Source: a virus. From it: 42,909 nt of DNA. The notes beneath the pieces were generated by a model. The model was given only the letters and a program-made list of their open reading frames with translations, did not search any database and was not told where the DNA came from. The DNA is taken from IMG/VR virus record IMGVR_UViG_3300025446_000015, positions 1 through 42,909 of that record. The stretch is one strand, 5' to 3'. Below, piece after piece: positions 13,841 to 22,360 of this stretch; positions within the stretch are counted from its first letter, which is position 1, and each line of letters starts with the position of its first letter. The translations under genes and the position numbers were made by a program.

Positions 13841-15556
13841 TTATTCTTTCTTCCACACATAAACCGGCTCATATTTCCGGAATCGTCCTAATACTTTGAT
13901 ATAATTCTTACAAAGAGGGGTTCCATCTTCTCCAATGCGATTCGCACCCGGCATATTCATTAATACCATTTTTTCAACACCAACAAATTTCATTCCAAGT
14001 GATTTCAAAATCTCAGAACTGTCTTGTTCAATTGGCATACATTCTTTTCCATAAAAAACATCTGCTACATTCCAAAGTAAATATCGATTTTTCTTAAGAT
14101 AAGAAACCGCAGTTTCTAAAGTTGGACGTAAAAATCCTTCTCGCCATGCATCATATTGAGGGAATTTAATACATGATTGTGTTTCATCTTCACTATATTG
14201 TTCCTTTGAAAAATATGGAGGTGATGTAAAAACAAGGTCTAATTTTCCTTTATATTTTTTGAATTTCTTATCTTTTCCAATTACTTCAGACCCTAATTGA
14301 AATACTTCAAATGTATGTGGTTCATAACCCCAATGTTTCAATGAATTATTAATAAATCCTGCCAAATACTCGTAACGAGTTTTTCCAAGTTCATCAATAA
14401 AATTATCTGTATTTGGATCTGTTCCAATATAATGAATATGTCTATCATCTAATACAGTCATTGCACCCGCAATTCGGCCACCCCAACCCGCAGATGGGTC
14501 ATAAATGTTAATTACTGGTTGATCTTTAATATGGTCTGTATATTTTTCATAAAGATATTTGGCAACCATTGGTGGAAAATTTACTGCTACTTGAATATAA
14601 CCAATTTTAAATGCTGTAAATCCAAGTGGAAAAATTCGAGTTGAATTCTTAAAGAAACGGATATGGTATTGTTCTTCTTCTTTTAAATCCTGTTCCATTG
14701 CTTGAAAATATGGATCTAGATATATTTTTATCTTTTTATTTGAACCAAAAGGTTTAATGAAAGCTGGAGGAAGTTCTCCTAATAAATTAGTTAGGTGTTC
14801 TGGACCTATAATTCCTAATGTAAATAATTCAATAATATCAGCTTTAGAAAGCCATAAAAATTTTGAAGCATCAACTTGAGTATAACCACTACCTGTTTCA
14901 CCTTCTTTGGAAGGTTCAACACGACTCAACCAAAATCCATATTCACCAAATTTTACAAAATCTCTTTTGAATAATTGAACCCATTCTTTACCAGTAGCCG
15001 CTGGAACTAAACCCATATCACTATTAGCTAAAATTGAAATGGAATATTTGTAAAATGAATCTTTACGAAAATGTCTACGGCATCCTTTTTGCATCCTATT
15101 TCGGAATCTATTATCTTTGAATAAATCATAAACTGCATACCCATTAAATCCCTTTTCAGTCACTTTAGTTTGATAATTTATTTTAGCACGCATCATGGTT
15201 GGAAAAAATTGATTCACACATGATCCCATACATCCATCATTAATAATCACATTTTCTTTTCCATCTAATTCATCAACATAAGGTTTTGTAGATCCTGATT
15301 TAGGTTTATATCGTGAAAGAGTGATTCCAGGAGTTCCACTCATCTTACGGAATTCTTCTTCCATTTCAAATTCATTGGATCCAGCTAATGGTGGAACTCC
15401 ATATTCATCCCATACCTCAAGCACACGGGCGCGCATCTTATCAACCCACGTTTCGAATTCTTCATTATCCATTAGTAACAATTCTTTAAATGTTACATTG
15501 ATAGATTGATCTTCAAGAATATAATCATTTCTATCCCAATAATGTTTTTCCATCAT
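13841..15556 (-). CDS. DNA methyltransferase (N4-cytosine or N6-adenine type) with a large N-terminal domain
   Basis: 571 residues. The C-terminal 230 residues are an amino-methyltransferase: the SAM-binding motif DPSAGWGGR (353-361), an acidic GTDPNTD after the next strand, and the catalytic TSPPYF (444-449). Motif I precedes motif IV. Residues 1-340 form an additional domain I do not recognise, with aromatic-rich stretches (GYAVYDLFKD, HFRKDSFYKYSIS), perhaps for target recognition or assembly. A protective or epigenetic role on phage DNA is inferred. GGAGTAATT precedes the ATG and comes from the end of gene 46, so the genes are coupled. Confidence 0.85.
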   Translation of the reverse strand: MMEKHYWDRNDYILEDQSINVTFKELLLMDNEEFETWVDKMRARVLEVWDEYGVPPLAGSNEFEMEEEFRKMSGTPGITLSRYKPKSGSTKPYVDELDGKENVIINDGCMGSCVNQFFPTMMRAKINYQTKVTEKGFNGYAVYDLFKDNRFRNRMQKGCRRHFRKDSFYKYSISILANSDMGLVPAATGKEWVQLFKRDFVKFGEYGFWLSRVEPSKEGETGSGYTQVDASKFLWLSKADIIELFTLGIIGPEHLTNLLGELPPAFIKPFGSNKKIKIYLDPYFQAMEQDLKEEEQYHIRFFKNSTRIFPLGFTAFKIGYIQVAVNFPPMVAKYLYEKYTDHIKDQPVINIYDPSAGWGGRIAGAMTVLDDRHIHYIGTDPNTDNFIDELGKTRYEYLAGFINNSLKHWGYEPHTFEVFQLGSEVIGKDKKFKKYKGKLDLVFTSPPYFSKEQYSEDETQSCIKFPQYDAWREGFLRPTLETAVSYLKKNRYLLWNVADVFYGKECMPIEQDSSEILKSLGMKFVGVEKMVLMNMPGANRIGEDGTPLCKNYIKVLGRFRKYEPVYVWKKE

Positions 15557-15558
15557 AA

Positions 15559-17271
15559 TTACTCCAAAATGCTAAATCCCTTTTCTTCAATAAATTTCAA
15601 TGTATTATTAAACTTATCAATCAATAAATCACCTTGAGGACTAATAACAAAAATATTTACATCCTTACTTAATAACTGAATAATCTTTAAAAGATCATCC
15701 ACACCTGATGCATCCAAACTCTTTTCAAAAATTTCATCCATTATCAATAAATTCGTATTTGCGGAATTTTTTAATCTAGCAATTTCTCGCCATGTAAATA
15801 AAATTGCCAAATCAATACGAAGTTTTTGTCCTTCTGATAATTGATAATATGTTCTTTCTTTATTTCCACGAATATGAATCAATTCTTTAAAATTCTCATC
15901 AATTGTAAAATTAGCAAAGAAGTCCATAGCTGCCAAATATCGATTGACATATTTATTAATAATTGGAAGATATTGCCTAATAATTTTAGTTTTAATACCA
16001 GTATCTTTCAACATTACAGAAATTATATCCAAATAATGTTTTTTGGATGTTAATTCATCTCTTTGTTCCATCAATTTGGATAATTCTTTGTATAAATCTT
16101 TCAATTTATCTTCTTGTTCTTTAGTATCTCCACTTTTTTCCTGTAATTCATTAATATCTTCTTGTACCTTTTCAATAAAGTTATCAATTGCACGAATTGA
16201 ACTTTGTAACTTATTTACCTCTTTAGAATTTTCTTCAATTTCTAAAAGGATCTTTTTAATTCCATTTAACCTAGATTCAGATTCTGATAATTCTCCCTCC
16301 AATTTAATTAAAGCAGATTCAATTTCTTTAATTAAATCACCTTTTTCATTCAACATACTATTTCGAAAAATATCATCAATAGTTTGCTTACATGTTGGGC
16401 ATTTATCAGTCTTTTTATAAAATTCTTGTTCTTTTTCAGTTTTATTTTTATTAGTTCTAAGTTTATCTTCAGTTATTTCCAATTTTCTTATACGTTCCTG
16501 AAGATTTATTTGTTCAGAAGTTGTCATAATCAATTCAGTTATAGCTTGTTGAATATATTGGATTTTTTCGTCAACTTCTTTTCTTTGTTTTAAATTTTCA
16601 GATATCAAATTCTTTTTTTCAGTAATCGCATTAATATTATCTGATTGTAATTTTTTGAGATAACTTTTTACCAATGTTATCTTTTCATTTTGTAATTCAA
16701 TCGAATTACATAAAAGGATATATTCTTCTTTCATTTCTGCTATGCGTTGTTTAAGAACAATATTCATAGCTGAAAAAATTTGAATATCTAATAAATCTTC
16801 AATTAAATAACGCCGATCGGCAACTGATAATTGCATAAATGGTACAAATGAAGCCGATCCCAATACAACCACTTGCGTAAAACTTTTACGATTTAATTTA
16901 AGAATAGATTGTTCTAAATATTTTTGATAATCCCGAGATTTAGATTCTTGATCTACCATTACTTGATTAATATAAATTTCAAATATTCTTGGTTTTAAAC
17001 CTCTACGAATTTTATAATTAGTTCGACCAATTGAAAATTCAATTTCAACAATCATTTCCTCTTCATTTGTATCATTAATTAAATCTGGAATATTAACATT
17101 TCGAAAAGCTACTCCAAATAAACCAAAAATTAAAGCATCTAATACAGTTGATTTCCCTGTTCCATTAACACCATAAATTAATGTCGTAGGAGCTCCACGT
17201 AAATTTATTTCAGTAAAATTATCTCCTGTATTTAATAGGTTTTTCCATCTTACTTTTTTAAAATTTACCAT
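15559..17271 (-). CDS. 46: recombination exonuclease ATPase subunit (gp46, Rad50/SbcC-like)
   Basis: A 570-residue SMC-type ATPase. Walker A is GVNGTGKST near residue 34-42, and a long coiled coil is interrupted by the zinc hook CPTCKQ (about 291-296). The ABC signature LSEGQKLRIDLAI (near 490) and Walker B LLIMDEIFEKS (near 520) complete the ATPase. With gp47 it resects DNA ends for T4-type recombination-dependent replication. I use the ATG at 17271, which has GGAG at the right distance, rather than 17286. An HNH gene and a hypothetical separate it from 47, whereas in T4 the two are adjacent. Confidence 0.93.
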   Translation of the reverse strand: MVNFKKVRWKNLLNTGDNFTEINLRGAPTTLIYGVNGTGKSTVLDALIFGLFGVAFRNVNIPDLINDTNEEEMIVEIEFSIGRTNYKIRRGLKPRIFEIYINQVMVDQESKSRDYQKYLEQSILKLNRKSFTQVVVLGSASFVPFMQLSVADRRYLIEDLLDIQIFSAMNIVLKQRIAEMKEEYILLCNSIELQNEKITLVKSYLKKLQSDNINAITEKKNLISENLKQRKEVDEKIQYIQQAITELIMTTSEQINLQERIRKLEITEDKLRTNKNKTEKEQEFYKKTDKCPTCKQTIDDIFRNSMLNEKGDLIKEIESALIKLEGELSESESRLNGIKKILLEIEENSKEVNKLQSSIRAIDNFIEKVQEDINELQEKSGDTKEQEDKLKDLYKELSKLMEQRDELTSKKHYLDIISVMLKDTGIKTKIIRQYLPIINKYVNRYLAAMDFFANFTIDENFKELIHIRGNKERTYYQLSEGQKLRIDLAILFTWREIARLKNSANTNLLIMDEIFEKSLDASGVDDLLKIIQLLSKDVNIFVISPQGDLLIDKFNNTLKFIEEKGFSILE

Positions 17272-17557
17272 AATTTTTCTCCACATATTTAAAAGCTTGT
17301 AAAATTATTTTTGGATCATCTTGTAATAACCCTATTCCCCTATTACAATTACTACATAATAATCCCCTAATTTTTCCAGATTTATGTTGGTGATCTACAG
17401 CAAATTTTCTTCCTATTGGATCCTTATCAATTTTACATATAGCACATTTTCCTTTTTGTTTTTTTAATAAAATATTATATTCCTCTATAGTTATACGAGA
17501 CCATTTCCTAAATTTATCAGATCGTCTTTTTTTATTACAAATAGAACATATCTTCAT
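17258..17557 (-). CDS. endonuclease VII-like HNH nuclease
   Basis: A 99-residue protein of the recombination endonuclease VII / HNH family. It has an N-terminal CSIC, then CAIC (37-40), VDHQHKSGKIRGLLCSNCNRGIG (53-75 region) and LQDDPKI, giving two CxxC zinc pairs and the DHxH catalytic core. T4 gp49 resolves Holliday junctions, but small free-standing versions like this are often mobile endonucleases inserted between core genes. It lies between 47 and 46 and overlaps the start of gp46 by 14 bases. A homing role is more likely from the context. Confidence 0.85.
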   Translation of the reverse strand: MKICSICNKKRRSDKFRKWSRITIEEYNILLKKQKGKCAICKIDKDPIGRKFAVDHQHKSGKIRGLLCSNCNRGIGLLQDDPKIILQAFKYVEKNYGKF

Positions 17558-17572
17558 ATTTGATCCTATAAT

Positions 17573-17929
17573 TTAAGAATATTTTTCAATTTCTTCAGTA
17601 TTAGATAACATGATGGTCTTATCTGGGAAAACTACACTCATGCGCATCTGTTTACAAAAATGCAACAATTCACCCGCCAACATAAGTGCCTTCATTCTAA
17701 TATCTTGTTCCTCTGAAGGGAATCTTGGATAATTAATGAACCCAACAATCAACCCAGGTTCATTACCTTTCTTATATACAAATTGAGTCCTCGTAACAGT
17801 AACACAAATACTGATTCTATCCACCCATTCTTGGATAAATTTCTCAACTGATTCAAATGGCATTACTTCATTAGTATATCCTCTACGAAGACCTACATAA
17901 ATTGTTGCTGTAAAAGTTGGAACTGTCAT
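17573..17929 (-). CDS. hypothetical protein between genes 47 and 46
   Basis: 118 residues with an alpha/beta pattern: TFTATIYVGLRRGY near the N-terminus, VTRTQFVYKKGNEPGLIVGFINYPRF in the middle, and MALMLAGELLHFCKQ-like helix and VVFPDKTIML at the end. It looks like a small globular domain. The last base of the gp47 stop overlaps its ATG region, so it is in the 47-46 operon. I do not recognise a family or active site. Confidence 0.6.
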   Translation of the reverse strand: MTVPTFTATIYVGLRRGYTNEVMPFESVEKFIQEWVDRISICVTVTRTQFVYKKGNEPGLIVGFINYPRFPSEEQDIRMKALMLAGELLHFCKQMRMSVVFPDKTIMLSNTEEIEKYS

Positions 17930-18999
17930 TATCTATCCATTCCCTGAGCTTCAGTATAAAGGATTTTAATTTCTTCTTTAATTTTGTCTTTATTTGAATC
18001 TATTTCCAAATTATCAACATATTTATTCAAAATTGTTAAAGTATCTTCAGTCAAATCTACTTTCATATTTGCATCTTCCTCAGATAATTGTAAATCATCA
18101 TCAATTTTTACATCTGCTGGATTCATATTAAATAACTTTTCAATAAATTTATCAAAAAAGAGTGGATTTATCCTATTTTGAACTATCACTTTTATATAAG
18201 CACCTTGGTACTTATCATTAATCTTTTTCAATAAAAAATCTAAAGTTTTTTCTTTATCATCATAATATATCTTATAAAACATTCTATAAGGATTTTCATG
18301 GAATTCTAATTTCATAGTACCTGATTTCCATGTATGAAATCCTCGTGGATCATTCATATCATCAAATTTAATTTCATAAGGTGACCCCAAATATGATATA
18401 TTTCCTTCTTGAGATTTATGATGTAAATGACCGGACCAAACACCTTTAAATTTTTTAAAAATTTTGGCTTCCAATCCTTCTGCCAATCTTAAACTACGAT
18501 TTACCAAAAATCCTTTAATTTCTAAATGTCCCATAAGGATTTTAGCAGTTGTAGTTTTAATCATTTTCATTGAATGTTCATAATTTTCTTCATTAATCCA
18601 TGGGACAAATAATATTTTTGTTTTATCAAATGTCACTTCTGTAGCTGTATCAAAAATTTCAATATTAGGATACATTCCACACAATTCTTTAACAGCATTT
18701 ACTTTAGATGTATTTTTAAAATAAGTAGTATGATTTCCTAACATACTATAAAGTTTAATCTTTCGTTCCAATAATCGATCAAAATACATTTCCCTAGATC
18801 TTTGAAAAGATAAAAAATTAACAAATTTTCTACGATCAAATGTATCTCCCAAATCAATTATTTCAGTAATTTTATTTTTATCAATAAATGGGAAAAAAAT
18901 GTCATCATAAAATTTTTGGAAATAATCTAAGAAAATGGGGCTATCAGAACGAGCACCAAAATGTTGATCGGCAATAATTACTTTAATGGGATTTTTCAT
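17929..18999 (-). CDS. 47: recombination endonuclease subunit (gp47, Mre11/SbcD-like)
   Basis: A roughly 356-residue metallophosphoesterase. From the ATG at 18999, the metal-binding motifs are IIADQHFGA (DxH), DLGDTFDRR (GD), MLGNH (GNH), ILMGHLE and WSGHLHHKS. With gp46 it forms the nuclease that processes DNA ends. I prefer the start MKNPIKVIIADQHFG over 19029 because the family begins just before the DxH strand. The start overlaps the end of the FkbM gene by 17 bases. The C-terminal 100 residues include the acidic cap-like region ADVKIDDDLQLSEEDANM. Confidence 0.9.
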   Translation of the reverse strand: MKNPIKVIIADQHFGARSDSPIFLDYFQKFYDDIFFPFIDKNKITEIIDLGDTFDRRKFVNFLSFQRSREMYFDRLLERKIKLYSMLGNHTTYFKNTSKVNAVKELCGMYPNIEIFDTATEVTFDKTKILFVPWINEENYEHSMKMIKTTTAKILMGHLEIKGFLVNRSLRLAEGLEAKIFKKFKGVWSGHLHHKSQEGNISYLGSPYEIKFDDMNDPRGFHTWKSGTMKLEFHENPYRMFYKIYYDDKEKTLDFLLKKINDKYQGAYIKVIVQNRINPLFFDKFIEKLFNMNPADVKIDDDLQLSEEDANMKVDLTEDTLTILNKYVDNLEIDSNKDKIKEEIKILYTEAQGMDR

Positions 19000-19633
19000 T
19001 TTTCTTGATATATACATCTCCCCAATCAAAATTTTTACAATTAAAAGTATTTAACATCCAACTAATTTTACCATAATCTACCCAATCTTTAAAATGAAAA
19101 TTTGGTCCTTCTCCAATTACAACATTATATTCTCTGTCTTTATATCCTACATAATCCAAACAAGCAAATGTATTTTTCATCAATTCTGCCATAAATTCTA
19201 TAGAAATGATATCAATCTGTTTGGTAAGCCCTTGTAAAACCGATAATTCATATCCTTCTACATCAATCTTGATATAAAACGGTTTACCATATTTGGCAAT
19301 CATATTATCTAATGTATCGGTTTTAACATATTCTGGTTCTTTATTCCAAGAGTGTCCTTGAAATCTATGGCCAGTATGTCCTATGAATTCTTGTGACATT
19401 GAAGTAATTTGGTTTTCAGTTGCTCTCCAAATAGGCGCTGTACCTACTGAATTAGATAAAGCTACATTTTCAACTGTAATTCCTAATCGCTTTTCAGTAA
19501 ATTTTGCTAAATCTTCTTGCGGTTCAAATCCTATAACTTGAGCCCCCGCGGCCATATATTGTTCTGCTTTTCTCCCAACATTACAACCAACATCAAATAC
19601 AAATCTGTTTTTAAGTAAATCTGTTATCTGCAT
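18983..19633 (-). CDS. FkbM-family SAM-dependent methyltransferase
   Basis: 216 residues with the FkbM pattern: FDVGCNVGRKAEQYMAAG (13-30) binds SAM, VIGFEPQ ends the second strand, and VKTDTLDNM with FYIKIDVEGYE (the conserved D-EG-E) follows. FkbM enzymes O-methylate sugars or small polar groups. A second FkbM domain ends the giant glycosyltransferase fusion at 38141-42418, so two are coded in this window. It sits between genes 55 and 47, overlapping both, in a transcription unit with a sigma70 promoter. Sugar methylation is inferred from the family. Confidence 0.85.
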   Translation of the reverse strand: MQITDLLKNRFVFDVGCNVGRKAEQYMAAGAQVIGFEPQEDLAKFTEKRLGITVENVALSNSVGTAPIWRATENQITSMSQEFIGHTGHRFQGHSWNKEPEYVKTDTLDNMIAKYGKPFYIKIDVEGYELSVLQGLTKQIDIISIEFMAELMKNTFACLDYVGYKDREYNVVIGEGPNFHFKDWVDYGKISWMLNTFNCKNFDWGDVYIKKNEKSH

Positions 19634-20262
19634 ACCATAAATTTCTCTATACCAATAATTTTTTTGGGTTGTTTTTTAATAGGTTTCTTTTTCTTATTTT
19701 TATTTGCTTCAAATTTTTCAATGGTATCATTTTGCAATTCTCGCATAAATTTGATAAAAGTATTAGCATATTCCCCATTATCACCTTTTTGAGTAGCAAA
19801 AAAATCTACCATACTACGAATACTCATTTGTTTAATATACTTATGCTTTTCCTCTTTAGAAATTCTTCGATAAAAAGCATACGTCATAATTTGAGTAAAA
19901 TATGAAAAAGGATTTTTATATTTTCTAGGATTAAAATTTTCTAAACAAAGGACCGCATTTTCTAATGCATCTCCAATCATTTCTTCTCTATATGGCGTAG
20001 TACTAAAAAATCCCTTACGTGTGAGATGTTGTGCTATAAGCACTAAACATTCTCCAATATAATTATATTCAGGAGTTTGAGGTCTTTCAAATTTAGGTAA
20101 TTTACTCTTAGGTATTCCTTTTTTTAAAAGGACCTTACATTTCTGTTTATATTTTTTCCGTAAAGGTTTTACCTTAGGGAGATATTCTTGGAAAGCTTTT
20201 AAGAAAGTTTTATTGTCTACTGGCCAAACAACCTTTGGCCAAACCTTGATGGGTTTTTTCAA
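19624..20262 (-). CDS. 55: late-transcription sigma factor (gp55)
   Basis: A 212-residue sigma-like protein. The conserved core EYNYIGECLVLIAQHLTRKGFF and YREEMIGDALENAVLCLENF, then YKNPFSYFTQIMTYAFYRRI, matches T4 gp55 region 2. It directs RNA polymerase to TATAAATA late promoters, several of which appear in this window. The start is a TTG at 20262 with AGG 13 bases upstream; no ATG is available before the conserved core. It has its own consensus sigma70 promoter and overlaps the FkbM gene by 10 bases. Confidence 0.92.
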   Translation of the reverse strand: MKKPIKVWPKVVWPVDNKTFLKAFQEYLPKVKPLRKKYKQKCKVLLKKGIPKSKLPKFERPQTPEYNYIGECLVLIAQHLTRKGFFSTTPYREEMIGDALENAVLCLENFNPRKYKNPFSYFTQIMTYAFYRRISKEEKHKYIKQMSIRSMVDFFATQKGDNGEYANTFIKFMRELQNDTIEKFEANKNKKKKPIKKQPKKIIGIEKFMVCR

Positions 20263-20313
20263 ATTAAGTAACCTATTCCTGAAGATTTTTTTCTATTTCA
20301 TTAACGTTCTTTC

Positions 20314-20342
20314 ATTATAGCAAATTTTACTATAATTGTCAA
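20314..20342 (-). promoter_or_regulatory. consensus sigma70 promoter of gene 55
   Basis: TTGACA (20342-20337), a 17-bp spacer and TATAAT (20319-20314) match the consensus exactly. The predicted leader to the TTG at 20262 is about 45 bases. It is divergent from the plus-strand promoter 59 bp away. Confidence 0.9.
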
Positions 20343-20400
20343 GCCTTTGGTCTATATTTCTTTTAATACCAACAAGATCCAAATTATTTTCAAAAAACAC

Positions 20401-20429
20401 TTGACTTCCACAAAAAAACTTGCTATAAT
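20401..20429 (+). promoter_or_regulatory. sigma70 promoter for the plus-strand membrane-protein unit
   Basis: TTGACT (20401-20406), a 17-bp spacer and TATAAT (20424-20429). It is the only strong sigma70-type promoter seen on the plus strand and lies 26 bases before the first small ATG at 20456. Confidence 0.85.
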
Positions 20430-20455
20430 ATACATGTCGTTTAAAAAGAGGGGCC

Positions 20456-20536
20456 ATGGTATTAGTGGCCATTAATAGACATGATGATATTATGTGGAGA
20501 AGAGGACCATTAAGGCCAAAAGAGTGGATATTATGA
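20456..20536 (+). CDS. 26-residue leader-like peptide
   Basis: The ATG at 20456 has a strong AAAGAGGGG ribosome-binding site and encodes MVLVAINRHDDIMWRRGP... . It ends in a TGA that overlaps the next ATG (ATGA), the typical mark of translational coupling. It could be a real micro-protein or a leader controlling the membrane protein. Confidence 0.5.
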   Translation: MVLVAINRHDDIMWRRGPLRPKEWIL

Positions 20537-20724
20537 CAACATTATTTATAATGATATTGGCTATCTTAGCATTATTAGCTATAGGAAAATTTATCATAAT
20601 GGTAGCAATTTTAGCATTTAGATTGGTATATATTATTGTAGCAGCATTCTTAACTTTTATTATTGGATCCGCAATTATCATAACTATTTGGATTGCAATC
20701 CATGGGTGGGTCTTTTCAATCTAA
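20533..20724 (+). CDS. small membrane protein, plus strand
   Basis: 63 residues starting MTTLFIMILAILALLAIGKF. Almost all are hydrophobic, and I expect two transmembrane helices (about 2-30 and 33-55) around a single basic residue in AFRLVYI. The ATG at 20533 is coupled to the leader peptide; an in-frame GTG at 20494 is an alternative. It is transcribed from its own early promoter against all neighbours, and its 3' end overlaps the uvsW stop by 41 bases. Small phage membrane proteins of this type can act in superinfection exclusion, lysis control or toxicity, but no motif decides which. Confidence 0.6.
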   Translation: MTTLFIMILAILALLAIGKFIIMVAILAFRLVYIIVAAFLTFIIGSAIIITIWIAIHGWVFSI

Positions 20725-22246
20725 CTTTATATAACTTATAATCAAATTTTTCATTATTATAGATATTCATCCTAATTACAAAATGTTTCATGGTATGGTT
20801 TTTATGACTTTTATATTGGAGAATATCAGAAATATCATAAAAATTTAATATATCTTTGGAAGATGCTTTTCTTAAACCTCTTCCAATAGATTGAAGTAAA
20901 CGAATACAACTTTTAATAGGTGAAGCAATAATCAAATTATGTAAATTCCTAATATTCACACCTAAAGAAAATGTACCATAAGAAGCTACGATAATAGCAT
21001 CTCTTTCTTTTTCAGTAATTTGTCTAAATTTTTCTCTAATTTCCGCATCTACTTTACCAGAAATAAAAAATACTTTTCTTCCATCAATAACATTATTTTT
21101 AATAGATTCATAAAGAATTTTCCCATGACGATCAACTAAATTAAAAAGGACAAGAGTATTTCCTTTTAATGATATTGCAAGATTTCGGATAAATTTATTC
21201 CGCGCCTCATTTTCAACCAAAAATGTAATTTCTTGTTGATATTTGGCACCTTTCATTTTTTCACAAATTTCTTCTGGATAGTAAAGCATTAAACAATTAA
21301 CTAATATATTGGATAGAATTTCTCTCTCTATTAAAAGTTTAGTTGTAGTAACTTTATATACTCGTCCAAACAAACCTTCTAAAACTAATTTATGTGTTTT
21401 AGTTCCATCTAATGTTCCAGTTGTACCAAAACGATATTTCGCATTCATGGATTTGTTCATAATTTTTATAAGAGAAGCAGCTTTAAATAAATGAGCTTCA
21501 TCACCAATTATCACTTCAAATTGTTCAAAATATTCTTCAGGTAATTTATAAATGGATTCCCAAGTTGATATAACAATTTGTTTTTTGGTTCCTTTTTCTT
21601 TTCCTTGATAAATCATATGAGTTTCATCTCTAACATCCCATTTATCAGCATAAGAATATTCCCCAAAATCTGTAAACATTTGAGAAACCAAATTTACAGT
21701 AGGTACTATAATAAGAATTTTTCCTTTTATAAATTGTTGATAATATCGAATTAAAAGATAAATGATTAAAGATTTACCTGATGCTGTAGGGCATAATAAA
21801 ATAGATCTTGAAGATTGGACAGAATGACGAAAAGCATCTAATTGAAAATCGTGTGGTTCAATAGGAATAAAAATATCTTTTTCATTTTTATCTTCTCGTT
21901 TTACATGGATATTTAAAGATTTTGCAAATGCTAAAGCTTCTTTAACAGAAAATTCTTCTTCTACATCTAAATCTTGTCCATTTTCATATTCTATTACATA
22001 TTCATGTAACCTAGCATATTCTTTAATATGTTGTAAAAGACCAAGATAAATTTCTCCTGTATGCTTATTATAGAGTCGTATTTGTCCGTCCCAAAGTTTC
22101 ATTTTATATTTCTTCATAAACTTGTAACCAGGAACAAAGAAACAAAAGAAATCGGATAAAGAATTTACTATACTATCTGAAGCTAAAACTTCTAGGAAAA
22201 TTTCGTCTTTCTTTCGGATATAGAGTGTATTATCATTTAATGTCAT
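20684..22246 (-). CDS. uvsW: UvsW-type ATP-dependent DNA/RNA helicase
   Basis: A 520-residue superfamily 2 helicase. Walker A is PTASGKS (153-159), the DEAH box is at 249-252, GTTGTLDGT is motif III, and QSIGRGLRK is motif VI near residue 470. The N-terminal 120 residues (KMKLWDGQIRLYN near 48-60) match the UvsW substrate-recognition domain. In T4 it unwinds R-loops and branched DNA and moves the phage from origin- to recombination-dependent replication. It is flanked by uvsY and 55, as in other T4-like phages. The ATG overlaps the stop of a small upstream frame (ATGA). Confidence 0.93.
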   Translation of the reverse strand: MTLNDNTLYIRKKDEIFLEVLASDSIVNSLSDFFCFFVPGYKFMKKYKMKLWDGQIRLYNKHTGEIYLGLLQHIKEYARLHEYVIEYENGQDLDVEEEFSVKEALAFAKSLNIHVKREDKNEKDIFIPIEPHDFQLDAFRHSVQSSRSILLCPTASGKSLIIYLLIRYYQQFIKGKILIIVPTVNLVSQMFTDFGEYSYADKWDVRDETHMIYQGKEKGTKKQIVISTWESIYKLPEEYFEQFEVIIGDEAHLFKAASLIKIMNKSMNAKYRFGTTGTLDGTKTHKLVLEGLFGRVYKVTTTKLLIEREILSNILVNCLMLYYPEEICEKMKGAKYQQEITFLVENEARNKFIRNLAISLKGNTLVLFNLVDRHGKILYESIKNNVIDGRKVFFISGKVDAEIREKFRQITEKERDAIIVASYGTFSLGVNIRNLHNLIIASPIKSCIRLLQSIGRGLRKASSKDILNFYDISDILQYKSHKNHTMKHFVIRMNIYNNEKFDYKLYKVRLKRPTHGLQSK

Positions 22247-22360
22247 TTAAGAAACCACTTGTCATTGTGGCCGCGAATGTGATTCGGAGATGGTGAATGC
22301 ATGAAGCGTTTCTGAATCCATATTACAAAATTTTTGTGCATTTTCTTCCGTAAGTTTCAT
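22243..22360 (-). other. small gene upstream of uvsW, apparently frameshifted
   Basis: Two overlapping frames share this gap. The frame from 22360 starts MKLTEENAQKFCNMDSETL, overlaps the GNAT stop (ATGA) and ends at 22262. The frame from 22341 (after GGAAGAA) ends with PNHIRGHNDKWFLK and a TGA overlapping the uvsW ATG. The beginning of the first and the end of the second look like one protein joined by a one-base shift. T4 has small genes between uvsY and uvsW, so a real small gene is expected here. Confidence 0.4.

Noticed and set aside
20543-20550. Minus-strand TATAAATA inside the small membrane-protein gene
   Set aside because: It is about 280 bases from gene 55 and within a coding region rich in A and T; support is weak.
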